The notes beneath the pieces were generated by a model, which saw only the letters and a program-made list of their open reading frames with translations, made no database searches and was not told the origin of the DNA. Below are positions 43,461-52,551 of a DNA stretch of 55,489 bases, piece by piece (position 1 is the first letter of the stretch; each line of letters starts with the position of its first letter). Source of the DNA: Solirubrobacteraceae bacterium (GTDB taxonomy: Bacteria; Actinomycetota; Thermoleophilia; Solirubrobacterales; Solirubrobacteraceae). A program made the translations under genes and the position numbers. Location of the stretch: NCBI GenBank assembly GCA_017744415.1, contig JAGIBJ010000054.1:1-55489 (forward strand). The letters run 5' to 3'.

Positions 43461-44516
43461 ATGACGACGACCGCTGCCGCCTACGGCGCCTCCTCCGCCA
43501 CCGCGCCGCTCGAGCCGCTCACCATCGAGCGTCGCGCGGTCGGCCCGCACGACGTGCGGATCGACATCCACTTCTGCGGTATCTGCCACTCCGACATCCA
43601 CACGGTGCGCGGCGACTGGCGCCCGCAGCAGTACCCGCTGGTGCCGGGCCACGAGATCGTCGGCACCGTGGCCGAGGTCGGCGCGGAGGTGACCGGCTTC
43701 CAGCCGGGCGACCAGGTCGGCGTCGGCTGCATGGTGAACTCCTGCGGCGAGTGCGAGCACTGCCGCGCCGGCGAGGAGCAGTTCTGCGTCCCCGGCGCCG
43801 TGTTCACGTACGGCTCGCCCGACAAGGACGGCACGCTCACCCAGGGCGGCTACGCCACCGGCATCGTCGTCACCGAGGGCTTCGTCGTGCGGATCCCCGA
43901 GGGCCTCGCGCTCGATGCAGCGGCTCCTCTGCTCTGCGCCGGCATCACCACGTACTCCCCCCTCAAGCGGTGGGGAGCCGGCCCCGGCAAGCGCGTCGGT
44001 GTGATCGGCCTCGGCGGGCTCGGCCACATGGCTGTGAAGATCGCCAAGGCGATGGGTGCCGAGGTCGTGGTGCTCTCGCAGTCGCTCAGCAAGAAGGACG
44101 ACGGCCTGCGCCTCGGAGCCAGCGACTACCGCGCCACGAGCGACAAGACCACCTTCAAGGAGCTCGCGGCGTCGCTCGACCTCATCATCAACACGGTCAG
44201 CGCGACGCTGCCGATGGACCGCTACCTCGGCCTGCTGAAGATCGACGGCGCGCTGGTGAACGTGGGACTGCCGAGCGAGCCGATGGCCGTCAACGCCTTC
44301 TCGCTCACCCACGCCCGGCGCTCACTCTCGGGCTCGCTGATCGGCGGCATCCGCGAAACCCAGGAGATGCTCGACTTCTGTGCGGAGCATGGGATCACCG
44401 CCGACATCGAGCTGATCGATGCGGCACAGATCAACGAGGCATGGGAGCGGGTCCTGAACTCCGACGTGCGCTACCGGTTCGTGATCGACACCGCCACGCT
44501 CGACGCCGCCGATTGA
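43461..44516 (+). CDS. Zinc-dependent alcohol dehydrogenase (YahK/AdhC-like)
   Basis: 351 residues. The catalytic-zinc Cys is in [16 protein letters not shown] with the His in [13 protein letters not shown]; the structural-zinc cluster is [15 protein letters not shown]; the NAD(P) Rossmann motif is [18 protein letters not shown]. The family comprises NADP-dependent aldehyde reductases/alcohol dehydrogenases of the CAD/YahK/AdhC type with broad aldehyde range. A strong AGGAGG lies five bases before the ATG. It sits inside the GGDEF array, between genes 1 and 2. Confidence 0.9.
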   Translation: MTTTAAAYGASSATAPLEPLTIERRAVGPHDVRIDIHFCGICHSDIHTVRGDWRPQQYPLVPGHEIVGTVAEVGAEVTGFQPGDQVGVGCMVNSCGECEHCRAGEEQFCVPGAVFTYGSPDKDGTLTQGGYATGIVVTEGFVVRIPEGLALDAAAPLLCAGITTYSPLKRWGAGPGKRVGVIGLGGLGHMAVKIAKAMGAEVVVLSQSLSKKDDGLRLGASDYRATSDKTTFKELAASLDLIINTVSATLPMDRYLGLLKIDGALVNVGLPSEPMAVNAFSLTHARRSLSGSLIGGIRETQEMLDFCAEHGITADIELIDAAQINEAWERVLNSDVRYRFVIDTATLDAAD

Positions 44517-44599
44517 TCCGGGGCGGCGCCGCGAACGTGCACCGGCACCTTTCACACCGGATCCAAGCGCGATGACTGTCCAGATTCGAACCGTCGCCC

Positions 44600-44620
44600 C
44601 TCAGGTCCGCTTGGTAACCG
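44600..44620 (+). promoter_or_regulatory. CTCAGGT-N6-GGTAACCG element upstream of GGDEF gene 2
   Basis: CTCAGGT (44600-44606) and GGTAACCG (44613-44620), then 14 bases to the ATG at 44635. The match to the gene 1 element supports both the element and this start codon. Confidence 0.4.
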
Positions 44621-44634
44621 CCGATCTCCAGGCC

Positions 44635-46875
44635 ATGCGCCGCTTCGCGCCCGCTCTTTCCGGCCGAGTCTCCCGCCGGGACATCGTCCTCTCCCCACAT
44701 CTCTGGTCGGCGACCGGAGCGATGTTCGCCGTCTACGCGGTCTCGTGCGCGGTGATCGCGATCGGCTTCGGCACCTTCGACGACACGCGCCTGCTCGTGC
44801 TGGCCGGCACGCTCGGCACGATCGCCGTGGTGATGCTCGCGCTGCGCCCGCCGGAGCCCGGCAGCCTTGCGACCCACGCAGCCATCGCCACCACCTACCT
44901 CGGCAGCGCCGGAGCGGTCGCCGCCTACGCGCCCCACGGCTCCGCGACCGTGATCGCCGGCCTGTTCACCGGCCCGCTGCTCTCGCTCTGGATCCGTGAC
45001 CGCCGCACGATCGCCGTGCACCTGAGCCTGGCCAGCGCGGCCCTGCTCGCCGCGGTGGTGCTGGGAGGCGGCGACCAGGGCACCGTCTTCGCCGCCGTCT
45101 GCTTCATCCCCGGCACGTGGGTGCTCGCGGGCTGCTGCGTGATCGTGCTCGACGCCGTCGAGGCCCAGGGCGCCGAGTACGAGCGCCTGGCGATGCGCGA
45201 TCCGCTCACCGGGATCGGCAACCCGACCGCGATCGCGGAGGTGCTGGGCGTCGAGCTCACGCGCCATCGCAGCAGCAACCAGCCGCTGGCCGTCGTCGAG
45301 TTCCAGCTCGACGACTTCGCGCGGATCAACACTGCGATCGGCCGTTCCGCCGGCGACGGCGTGCTCGCGAGCGTCGCGGCCGTGCTCACCGACACCGCCC
45401 CGTCCGGGAGCGCCGTCGCGCGCATCGAGGGCGATCGCTTCGTCGCCGTGCTCCCGGGTACCGGGCCGCAGGGCGCCGAGACCTTCCTCGAGGAGCTGCG
45501 CCAACGCCTCGCCCTGATCGACACCGGCGACGTGCCCCTCGCGATCCGCGCCGGCGTCGCGACCTTCCCCGCCGACGGCACCCGCGAGCGCACCCTCCGC
45601 GGCATCGCCCGCGACCGCGTCGCCAAGGCACCCGCCGAACACCGTGAGCCCGGCCCGCACGGCGCCGAGCGTGGGGGCCTCGCCATCCAGATCGGAGAGG
45701 TGCGGCCCATCCCGCGGGTCACCCCCGCCGGCATGCCGTCGCCCGAGGCCCGCGAGAACTGGGCCGCGACGCGCGTCGACCGGCGCGGTATCGCGACCGA
45801 CCCGGTGGTGTGGCGGGTCACCGCCCTCACGTTCCTCATGTACGCCGTGCTGGCGACGGTCGGCGTCGCGATCCAGCCCGACCTTCGTACGCCGTGGGTG
45901 CTGGGCTTCGTGGCGACCGGCTACCTCACGAGCGCCGTGATCCTCGTCGCCCGCCCGCCCGCGGTCGGCACGATCGCCAACCACGTCGTGGCCGCGGCCA
46001 CCTGGGTGCTGCCCCTCGCCGCAATGGCGGCGTGCGCACCGCACGCCTCGTGGGCCGTCGGCACGGCGATGTTCTCCGGCGTCCTCGTCGTCGCCCGTCT
46101 CGTGGATCGGCGCCAGATCGCCGCCCACGTCGTCGCATTCACCATCGGCCTGTACGCGCTCATCCTCACCGGCCACACCGACATCGCCTCCACCCTCGCC
46201 TGCCTCACGCTGGTGCTCAGCACCTGGGTGATCGCGATCTGCAATGTGATCGTGTTCGAGGCGGCCGAATCTCAGGGGCACCGTATGGCGGAGCTCGTCC
46301 TCCGCGACCCCCTCACCGGCGCCGGCAACGAGCGGCTGCTGCGCGAGCGACTCATCGACGAGCTGCCGCGCCACCGCGACATGCAGATGCCGCTCGTGCT
46401 CATCGACCTCCAGCTCAGCGGCTTCGACGCGCTGCGAACGCACGAGGGCCGCGGCGCCGCCGACGAGGTGCTCCGCGACGTCGCCGTGCTGATGGGCCAC
46501 GCCGTCGACGACCACGCGACGATCTCCCGCATCCACGGCCACCGGTTTCGGATGCTGCTACCGCTCACAGGCCCGGACGACCTCGACGGCGCCGTGCGCG
46601 ACCTGCGCATCGCGATCGCGGGCTGCTCGCGCCGTGGCCGCCTGATCCTGCCGCGCATCGGTCTCGCGGCATTCCCCGAGGACGGTGTCACCGAGGAGGC
46701 GCTGATCGCGATCGCCGGCACCCGCATGTCGATGGACGACCCGCGCGGCCACGACCTGATCGGCACGCCCGATCCGGATGAGTCGCTGCCGATCCGTCAG
46801 CTCCTGCAGCCCCGCCCAAGCGCCGGCGCCTCACGCGATGAGCAGTACGCCGAGCGGCGCAGGTCGATCGGATGA
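44635..46875 (+). CDS. Two-module membrane GGDEF protein, both GGDEF sites degenerate (array gene 2)
   Basis: 746 residues, same architecture as gene 1. The membrane sensor (RVSRRDIVLSPHLW, PPEPGSLATH, GPLLSLWIRDRRTIAVHLSL) leads to a GGDEF fold whose signature is EGDRF (265-269). A second sensor leads to a domain with HGHRF (634-638). Neither should synthesise c-di-GMP. An upstream ATG at 44572 would add 21 residues, but the start at 44635 aligns with the paralogues and keeps the shared 14-base spacing to GGTAACCG. Its stop overlaps the start of gene 3 (ATGA), so the two are translationally coupled. Confidence 0.85.
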   Translation: MRRFAPALSGRVSRRDIVLSPHLWSATGAMFAVYAVSCAVIAIGFGTFDDTRLLVLAGTLGTIAVVMLALRPPEPGSLATHAAIATTYLGSAGAVAAYAPHGSATVIAGLFTGPLLSLWIRDRRTIAVHLSLASAALLAAVVLGGGDQGTVFAAVCFIPGTWVLAGCCVIVLDAVEAQGAEYERLAMRDPLTGIGNPTAIAEVLGVELTRHRSSNQPLAVVEFQLDDFARINTAIGRSAGDGVLASVAAVLTDTAPSGSAVARIEGDRFVAVLPGTGPQGAETFLEELRQRLALIDTGDVPLAIRAGVATFPADGTRERTLRGIARDRVAKAPAEHREPGPHGAERGGLAIQIGEVRPIPRVTPAGMPSPEARENWAATRVDRRGIATDPVVWRVTALTFLMYAVLATVGVAIQPDLRTPWVLGFVATGYLTSAVILVARPPAVGTIANHVVAAATWVLPLAAMAACAPHASWAVGTAMFSGVLVVARLVDRRQIAAHVVAFTIGLYALILTGHTDIASTLACLTLVLSTWVIAICNVIVFEAAESQGHRMAELVLRDPLTGAGNERLLRERLIDELPRHRDMQMPLVLIDLQLSGFDALRTHEGRGAADEVLRDVAVLMGHAVDDHATISRIHGHRFRMLLPLTGPDDLDGAVRDLRIAIAGCSRRGRLILPRIGLAAFPEDGVTEEALIAIAGTRMSMDDPRGHDLIGTPDPDESLPIRQLLQPRPSAGASRDEQYAERRRSIG

Positions 46876-49049
46876 TCTTCCAGCACCTCATCCCCGATCT
46901 CGGGCGCGTCTCGCGGCGCGACATCGCCCTCAGCCCCGCGGTGTGGATCGTCGTCTGGGGCACGTTCGCCCTGTTCGGCGTGCTCTGCTGCCTCATCGGG
47001 CTGCTCGGGCTCGGCTTCCAGAGCCAGCAGATCTTCATCCTCGGCGCCGCGCTGCTCGGCATCGCATTCGTGATGAGCCGAATGGCGCCGCCCGAGCCCG
47101 ACACGCGGACGACGCACGCGCTGCTCGCCCTCACCTACCTCGGGCCGATGTGCGCGATCATCGCGTTCGGCCCGCGCGGCTCGGCCGTCGCGATCACGGC
47201 CGCGTTCGCCGGCCCGCTCACGGCCGTGTGGATCGTCGACCGCCACCAGATCGCGGCCCACATGAGCGCGGCGACCGTCGCGCTCTTCATGCCGTCGATC
47301 CTCGGCGTCGTCGACACCGCGACGTTCCTCACCTGCGCCTGCATCGCGCCCACGATGTGGATGCTGGCGATGACGGTCACCGAGGTGCTCGGTGCCGCCG
47401 AGCGCCAGGGCGCGGAACTCTCGCGGCTCGTCAAGCGCGACCCGCTCACCGGCGCCGGCAACCGTCGCCTGCTCGACGAGGAGCTCGAGGCCGAGCTTGC
47501 GCGCCTGCCCCATACGCACCGCCCGTTCTCGCTCCTCACGTTCGACCTCAACGGCTTCAAGGCCCTCAACGACACCGTCGGCCACGCTGCCGGCGACGAG
47601 CTGCTCAAGGCCACCGCCGACGTCTTGATCCGGACCGCCCGGCCCTACGACGTCGTGGTGCGTCAGGGCGGCGACGAGTTCTGCATGCTGCTGCCGAACA
47701 CCACCACGGAGGATGCCCGCGCACTCGCCGAGCTCATCCGGGCCCGCCTGCAGGCCGTCCGCGCGTTCGGCAGCGGGATCAGCACCGGCATCGGCATCGC
47801 GACCTGCCCGCATGACGGCCATACCGCGGCGTCGCTGCTGGAGGTGGCCGACGCACGCCTGCGGATCGACAAATCGGTCTCGGCCCCGACGGCGGCCGCA
47901 TGGCGCGCAGAGGTGCCCGAGGTCGCGCCGCGCGACGAGCCCATGCCCCCGGCGCCGGAGCCGTCCGACCTCGCCGCGGACTGGACGATCGACGGCGTCG
48001 ACCGCCGCCACCTCGAGAGCCTGCCGCTCGCCTGGCGCATGGCCTCGATCGCGTCGGCCGTCTACGCGCTGATCGGCATCGGCATCCTGCTGTGGGCGCC
48101 CGACCTCGCTCGCGAGGGCCTGCCGTTCGCGATCGCTGCGGCCGTCGCCGGCGTGGCGCTCATCTCGGTCACGTCGCCGCCGCAGATCGGCACGGTCCGC
48201 AATCAGGCCTACGTCGCGATGCCGTACCTGCTGCCGATCGCGTTCGCGTCGACCACCACCCCCGGTGCGATCGGCCTCGGACTCTCGATGTTCGTCGGGC
48301 CGCTCGCCGCCGCACGGCTCGTCGACCGCCGCCACATCGTCGCCCACCTCAGCGTCGCGACCGTGCTCTTCGGCGCGCTGCTCGTGCTGCACTGGGACGA
48401 GGTCCCGACGGTGCTCTCGACGATCATCGTGATCTCGAACCTCTGGGTGCTCGGCTTCTCGTGCGTGCTCGTGCTCGAGGCCACCGAGACGCAGGGCAAG
48501 GAGCTCGCTCGCCTCGTGCGCCGCGACCCGCTCACCGGTCTGGGCAACCGCCGCCGCATGCGCGAGCGCCTCGACAAGGATCTCCCGCAGCACGCCGAGC
48601 TCGGCCAGCCGTTCACGGTGGTCGTGCTCGATCTCGAGGGCTTCAAGACCGTCAACGACCGCATTGGCCATGCTGCCGGCGACGAGCTCCTGCGCAAGGT
48701 CGGCGGCGCACTGAAGGTGATCGCCGGCCACCCCGCCGAAGCGATCCGCCAGGGCGGCGACGAGTTCGCGATCCTCCTGCCCGACACGACGGCTGAGGAA
48801 GCGCGCGCCGCGGTGGCCGCCGTGCGCCGCACGCTCGGCACGATCGAGGTCGACGGCGTGACCGTGAGCACCGGCATCGGCATCGCGACGTTCCCGGACG
48901 ACGGCGACGACGTCGACGTGCTCCTCGACCGCGCCGACCACCGCCTGCGCACCGACAAGTACGGCGAGCGCGAAGGCGCCCTCGACTCGCTCGAGGCCGA
49001 GCTCCGCGCCAGCCGCTTCTCGGATCCGTCCGAGCGCCCCCGCAACTGA
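46872..49049 (+). CDS. Two-module membrane diguanylate cyclase, both GGDEF sites intact (array gene 3)
   Basis: 725 residues. Module 1: sensor helices ~25-180, KRDPLTGAGNRRLLDEE, metal-binding DLNGFKALNDTVGH, and GGDEF at 266-270 with an RxxD inhibitory site (RPYD, 257-260) exactly five residues before it. Module 2: sensor ~385-545, RRDPLTGLGNRRRM, DLEGFKTVNDRIGH, GGDEF at 628-632 without an RxxD site. Diguanylate cyclases join two GTP molecules as dimers, so the two domains in one chain could pair with each other. Coupled to gene 2 by a four-base overlap; a terminator hairpin follows. Confidence 0.9.
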   Translation: MIFQHLIPDLGRVSRRDIALSPAVWIVVWGTFALFGVLCCLIGLLGLGFQSQQIFILGAALLGIAFVMSRMAPPEPDTRTTHALLALTYLGPMCAIIAFGPRGSAVAITAAFAGPLTAVWIVDRHQIAAHMSAATVALFMPSILGVVDTATFLTCACIAPTMWMLAMTVTEVLGAAERQGAELSRLVKRDPLTGAGNRRLLDEELEAELARLPHTHRPFSLLTFDLNGFKALNDTVGHAAGDELLKATADVLIRTARPYDVVVRQGGDEFCMLLPNTTTEDARALAELIRARLQAVRAFGSGISTGIGIATCPHDGHTAASLLEVADARLRIDKSVSAPTAAAWRAEVPEVAPRDEPMPPAPEPSDLAADWTIDGVDRRHLESLPLAWRMASIASAVYALIGIGILLWAPDLAREGLPFAIAAAVAGVALISVTSPPQIGTVRNQAYVAMPYLLPIAFASTTTPGAIGLGLSMFVGPLAAARLVDRRHIVAHLSVATVLFGALLVLHWDEVPTVLSTIIVISNLWVLGFSCVLVLEATETQGKELARLVRRDPLTGLGNRRRMRERLDKDLPQHAELGQPFTVVVLDLEGFKTVNDRIGHAAGDELLRKVGGALKVIAGHPAEAIRQGGDEFAILLPDTTAEEARAAVAAVRRTLGTIEVDGVTVSTGIGIATFPDDGDDVDVLLDRADHRLRTDKYGEREGALDSLEAELRASRFSDPSERPRN

Positions 49050-49077
49050 GCGTCCAGCGGGGTGTCCCCCTGGACGC
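49050..49077 (+). terminator. Strong hairpin terminator after array gene 3
   Basis: GCGTCCAG and CTGGACGC, with GGGG/CCCC stacked inside and a TGT loop, start directly at the stop codon of gene 3. It separates genes 1-3 from genes 4-6. Confidence 0.65.
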
Positions 49078-49170
49078 CCGCTGCTCATGCGATCCGCGAC
49101 GATTCGGCCGCGTTTCGGGCGGTACCCCGTGGGACCGCGGTATGAGTCGCGGCGCACACGTCCACAGCCT

Positions 49171-49194
49171 CTCAGAACACCGTCCCAGGAACCG
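49171..49194 (+). promoter_or_regulatory. Weak CTCAG / GGAACCG match upstream of GGDEF gene 4
   Basis: CTCAG (49171-49175) and GGAACCG (49188-49194), 11 bases before the ATG at 49206, resemble the elements before genes 1 and 2 but with a base missing and different spacing. Confidence 0.25.
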
Positions 49195-49205
49195 AATTAC
49201 CAGCT

Positions 49206-51401
49206 ATGAGTCGATTCATTCCGACACTGGGTTCGGGGGTGTCGCGGCGCGACATCGCCCTCAGCCCCGGGATCTGGATGATCGTCGGCAGCGTGTTCCT
49301 CGTGTTCGGCATCGCGTGTGGCGTGATCCCGTGGATCCTCCCCGAGACCAACGCCACCAAGCTGCTCGTCACCGCCGGCGTGCTCGGCGGCCTCGGTCTG
49401 ATCTTCCTGGCCATGCGGCCACCCGAGCCGGACACGCTGAGCACGCACACGGTCCTCGCGCTGGTCTACATCAGCCCGACCATCGCGGTATGGGCCTTCG
49501 CCCCGACCGGTTCACTGCCGCTGGGCTCAGCGATGTTCGTCGGCCCGCTGGCGGCCGTCTGGATCCTCGAGCGCCGGCAGATCGTGCTGCACCTGTCCGC
49601 CGCCGCGGCCGTGCTCTGCGTGCCCGTCGCGCTGGGCATCGTCGACCACGCCACCGTCGGCGCGCTCCTCTTCCTCGTCCCCACCGTCTGGGCGCTGGCC
49701 GTCTGCTGCATCATCGTGCTCGCCGCCGCCGAGGCACAGGGCGACCAGCTCACCGCGCTGGTCAAGCGCGATCCCCTCACCGGCCTCGGCAACCGCCGCC
49801 TCCTCGACGAGCAGCTCGACCTCGAGCTCACCCGCTCGGGCCACCGCCCGCTCACGATCGTCGCCCTCGACCTCAACGGCTTCAAGGCCCTCAACGACAC
49901 GCTCGGCCATGCCACCGGCGACGAGCTCCTGAAGGACACCGCGCGCGAGCTCGAGCGCTGCGCGCGCCGCCACGACGTGATCATTCGCCAGGGCGGCGAC
50001 GAGTTCTGCCTGATCCTCCCTGACACCTCGCGCGAACAGGCCGAGGTGGTGGCGGGGCTCGTCCGGAGCCGGCTCGCCGATCTCCCGAGCTACAGCCAGG
50101 GCATCACCACCGGCGTCGGCATGGCGACCTACCCGGACGACGGCACCGACCCGATTGCGCTCCTCGACGCCGCCGACGAGCGCCTGCGCCGCGACAAGGC
50201 CACCACCCCGCGCTCGGTCGCGATCCGCCCCGACGCCACGCTCACCTTCGCCGCCACTCAGGAGGCCGACACCCCAGCCGATCCGACCGTCGGCGGCGCG
50301 CTGATGAACGGCCTCACGCGCCGCGAGATGGCTGTGAGCAAAGCCCTGTGGGCGGCGACCGGCGCGATGTTCGTCATCTACCCCGCACTCGGCCTGCTCA
50401 TCTACTTCCTGGCGCCCGACCTCCGCACGGAGGAGTTCCTCCCCGTCTGCGTCGGCGGTCTCGTGCTCGCGGCCATCTACTTCGCGACGCCGGCACCGGC
50501 GATCGGCAGCGTTCGCAACCACGCCGTCGTCGCGAGCGTCTACATCTTCCCGGCGCTCGCTCTGGCGGCCACGAAGCCGGCGGGCGCGATGACGATCGCC
50601 CTCGCCGGCTGGATCGGGCCCGTCGCCGCCGTGCGCCTCACCTCGCGCTGGCACATGATCGCCCACGGCACCGTGGCATCCTGGCTGATCCTCGCGCTGC
50701 CGCTCCTCGGCCTCGTCGAAACGCCCACCACCGTCGCGCTGCTCATGGCCGTCGGCACGTTCTGGGTGCTCGGCTTCTGCTGCATGATCGTGCTCGAGTC
50801 GGCCGAGGCCCAGGGCGAGGAGCTCGCCCGGCTCGTCCGCCGCGATCCGCTCACGGGCGTCGGCAACCGCCGTCAGCTCCAGGAGCGGCTGAGCACCGAG
50901 CTCGCCCACCACCGTTTCGCCGGCGCGCAGCTCACCGTGCTCGCCCTCGACCTCAACGGCTTCAAGAACCTCAACGACACCGTCGGCCACGCTGCCGGCG
51001 ACGAGCTCCTGCGTACGGTCGCCCGCGAGCTCAGCGGCATCGTCGACGGGCGCGGCGACGTGGTGCGGCAGGGCGGCGACGAGTTCGCGGTGCTCCTGCC
51101 GTGGTGCACGGCGCTCGAGGCCGAAGGCGTGATGGCCGCGATCCGCACGCGCCTTGGCGAGATCGTCGTGGCGGGCGTAGCGGTGTCGACCGGCGTGGGC
51201 GCCGCGACGTTCCCCACCGACGGCGTGGACGTCGACGGGCTCCTCGATCGTGCCGACAACCGCCTGCGTGCCGACAAGTACGGGACGGCAGAACCACCCG
51301 TGCCCAGGCCAGGGCGGCTGGACGCCCGCAATGACGGGCGTACGATGTCCATGGCACTCGACGCAAGCTGGTTGTTCGAGCGCTTCGGCCCGCTCCGGTA
51401 G
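49206..51401 (+). CDS. Two-module membrane diguanylate cyclase, both GGDEF sites intact (array gene 4)
   Basis: 731 residues. Module 1: VSRRDIALSPGIW opening, PPEPDTLSTH, sensor helices ~25-180, DLNGFKALNDTLGH, and GGDEF at 263-267 preceded by an RxxD inhibitory site (RRHD). Module 2: TRREMAVSKALW, sensor ~380-535, DLNGFKNLNDTVGH, and GGDEF at 623-627 with no correctly spaced RxxD. Both halves have the residues for c-di-GMP synthesis. A ~40-residue tail follows the last domain. It starts a second transcription unit after the terminator at 49050. Confidence 0.9.
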   Translation: MSRFIPTLGSGVSRRDIALSPGIWMIVGSVFLVFGIACGVIPWILPETNATKLLVTAGVLGGLGLIFLAMRPPEPDTLSTHTVLALVYISPTIAVWAFAPTGSLPLGSAMFVGPLAAVWILERRQIVLHLSAAAAVLCVPVALGIVDHATVGALLFLVPTVWALAVCCIIVLAAAEAQGDQLTALVKRDPLTGLGNRRLLDEQLDLELTRSGHRPLTIVALDLNGFKALNDTLGHATGDELLKDTARELERCARRHDVIIRQGGDEFCLILPDTSREQAEVVAGLVRSRLADLPSYSQGITTGVGMATYPDDGTDPIALLDAADERLRRDKATTPRSVAIRPDATLTFAATQEADTPADPTVGGALMNGLTRREMAVSKALWAATGAMFVIYPALGLLIYFLAPDLRTEEFLPVCVGGLVLAAIYFATPAPAIGSVRNHAVVASVYIFPALALAATKPAGAMTIALAGWIGPVAAVRLTSRWHMIAHGTVASWLILALPLLGLVETPTTVALLMAVGTFWVLGFCCMIVLESAEAQGEELARLVRRDPLTGVGNRRQLQERLSTELAHHRFAGAQLTVLALDLNGFKNLNDTVGHAAGDELLRTVARELSGIVDGRGDVVRQGGDEFAVLLPWCTALEAEGVMAAIRTRLGEIVVAGVAVSTGVGAATFPTDGVDVDGLLDRADNRLRADKYGTAEPPVPRPGRLDARNDGRTMSMALDASWLFERFGPLR

Positions 51402-51465
51402 CTCGGAGCGATCACAGAAACTCCGGCGCGGAGTCCCTGCACCACCTCGCATCGCTGCACCGATC

Positions 51466-52551
51466 GTGACCACCACCACGGCCAATCCCTCACCTCTGGC
51501 GCGCGTCTCGCGCCGCGAGCTCGCGCTCAACCGCTCCGTCTGGCTCGCGACCGGCGGCATGTTCGCGATGTTCGCCGTGGCCGTGGTCGTCATCAACCTG
51601 CTCGACCTCGGCTTCGTGCCGTGGCGGCTCTGGGCCCTCGCGGGCGCCTTGGCCGTCGTCGCGACCGGTCTCCTGCTCACCGAGCCCCCGCCGCTCGGCT
51701 CGGCCGCCAACCACGTCGTCCTCTCCGCGATCTACCTGGGCACGGCGGGTGCGATGCTCGCGTTCTCACCCGCCTCGTCGGCCGCAATGGGCGCCGCGAT
51801 GTTCATCGGCCCGCTCACGAGCATGCGACTCCTCGACGTGCGTGAGATCAGCGCCCACCTGATCGCCGCCACTGCGGTGCTCGCCGCACCGGCCGCGTTC
51901 GGGATCTACGACGACGCGACGCTCCTCGCGATCGTCTCGGTGATTCCCGCGATGTGGGTACTCGCCGGCTGCGTGGTCGTCGTCCTGCAGGCCGCTGAGG
52001 CGCAGGGCGAGGAGCTCGAGCAGCTCGTCCGCCGCGACCCGCTCACGGGCGTCGGCAACCGGCGGATGCTCACGGAGACGCTGAGCATCGAGCTCGTCCG
52101 CGCGTCACGCACGCGTCGCCCGCTCTCGGTCGTCGCGCTCGACCTCAACGACTTCAAGGCGCTCAACGACACCGTCGGCCACGCCGCGGGCGACGAGCTG
52201 CTCAAAGCGGTCGCCGACGCGCTCGAGGGCATCGCGCGCCCCGGCGACACCGTGGTGCGGCAGGGCGGCGACGAGTTCTGCCTCGTCCTCCCCGACACGT
52301 CCTCCGAGCACGCCGATCGCGCCAGCAACGCGATCCGTGCCGCGCTCGCGAAGATCGACGCGCACGGGGCACGCGTCTCGGCGGGCATCGGGATCGCAAG
52401 CTTCCCGAAGGACGCGGTGCATGCCGGGGTGCTCATGCACGTCGCAGACGAGCGGCTGCGCGAGAACAAGGGCCAGCCTCCCGCCCGGCCGCGCGACGAC
52501 TCCGGCGACTCCGGCGACTCGCCAATCCGCGTCTACCGGAGCGCCTCATGA
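51466..52551 (+). CDS. Single-module membrane diguanylate cyclase (array gene 5)
   Basis: 361 residues: exactly one module. VSRRELALNRSVW opens the sensor (helices ~28-180), followed by RRDPLTGVGNRRML, DLNDFKALNDTVGH and GGDEF at 267-271, with the RxxD inhibitory site RPGD at 258-261. The tail is acidic and Ser/Asp-rich (DDSGDSGDSPIRVY). The start is a GTG at 51466, 64 bases after gene 4; an upstream in-frame extension lacks paralogue similarity. Its stop overlaps the next start by four bases (ATGA). Confidence 0.9.
   Translation: MTTTTANPSPLARVSRRELALNRSVWLATGGMFAMFAVAVVVINLLDLGFVPWRLWALAGALAVVATGLLLTEPPPLGSAANHVVLSAIYLGTAGAMLAFSPASSAAMGAAMFIGPLTSMRLLDVREISAHLIAATAVLAAPAAFGIYDDATLLAIVSVIPAMWVLAGCVVVVLQAAEAQGEELEQLVRRDPLTGVGNRRMLTETLSIELVRASRTRRPLSVVALDLNDFKALNDTVGHAAGDELLKAVADALEGIARPGDTVVRQGGDEFCLVLPDTSSEHADRASNAIRAALAKIDAHGARVSAGIGIASFPKDAVHAGVLMHVADERLRENKGQPPARPRDDSGDSGDSPIRVYRSAS

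Noticed and set aside
41403-44312. Long minus-strand open frame opposite the GGDEF and alcohol dehydrogenase genes
   Set aside because: Low-complexity His/Arg/Gly-rich translation and no motif; the plus strand has well-defined protein families.
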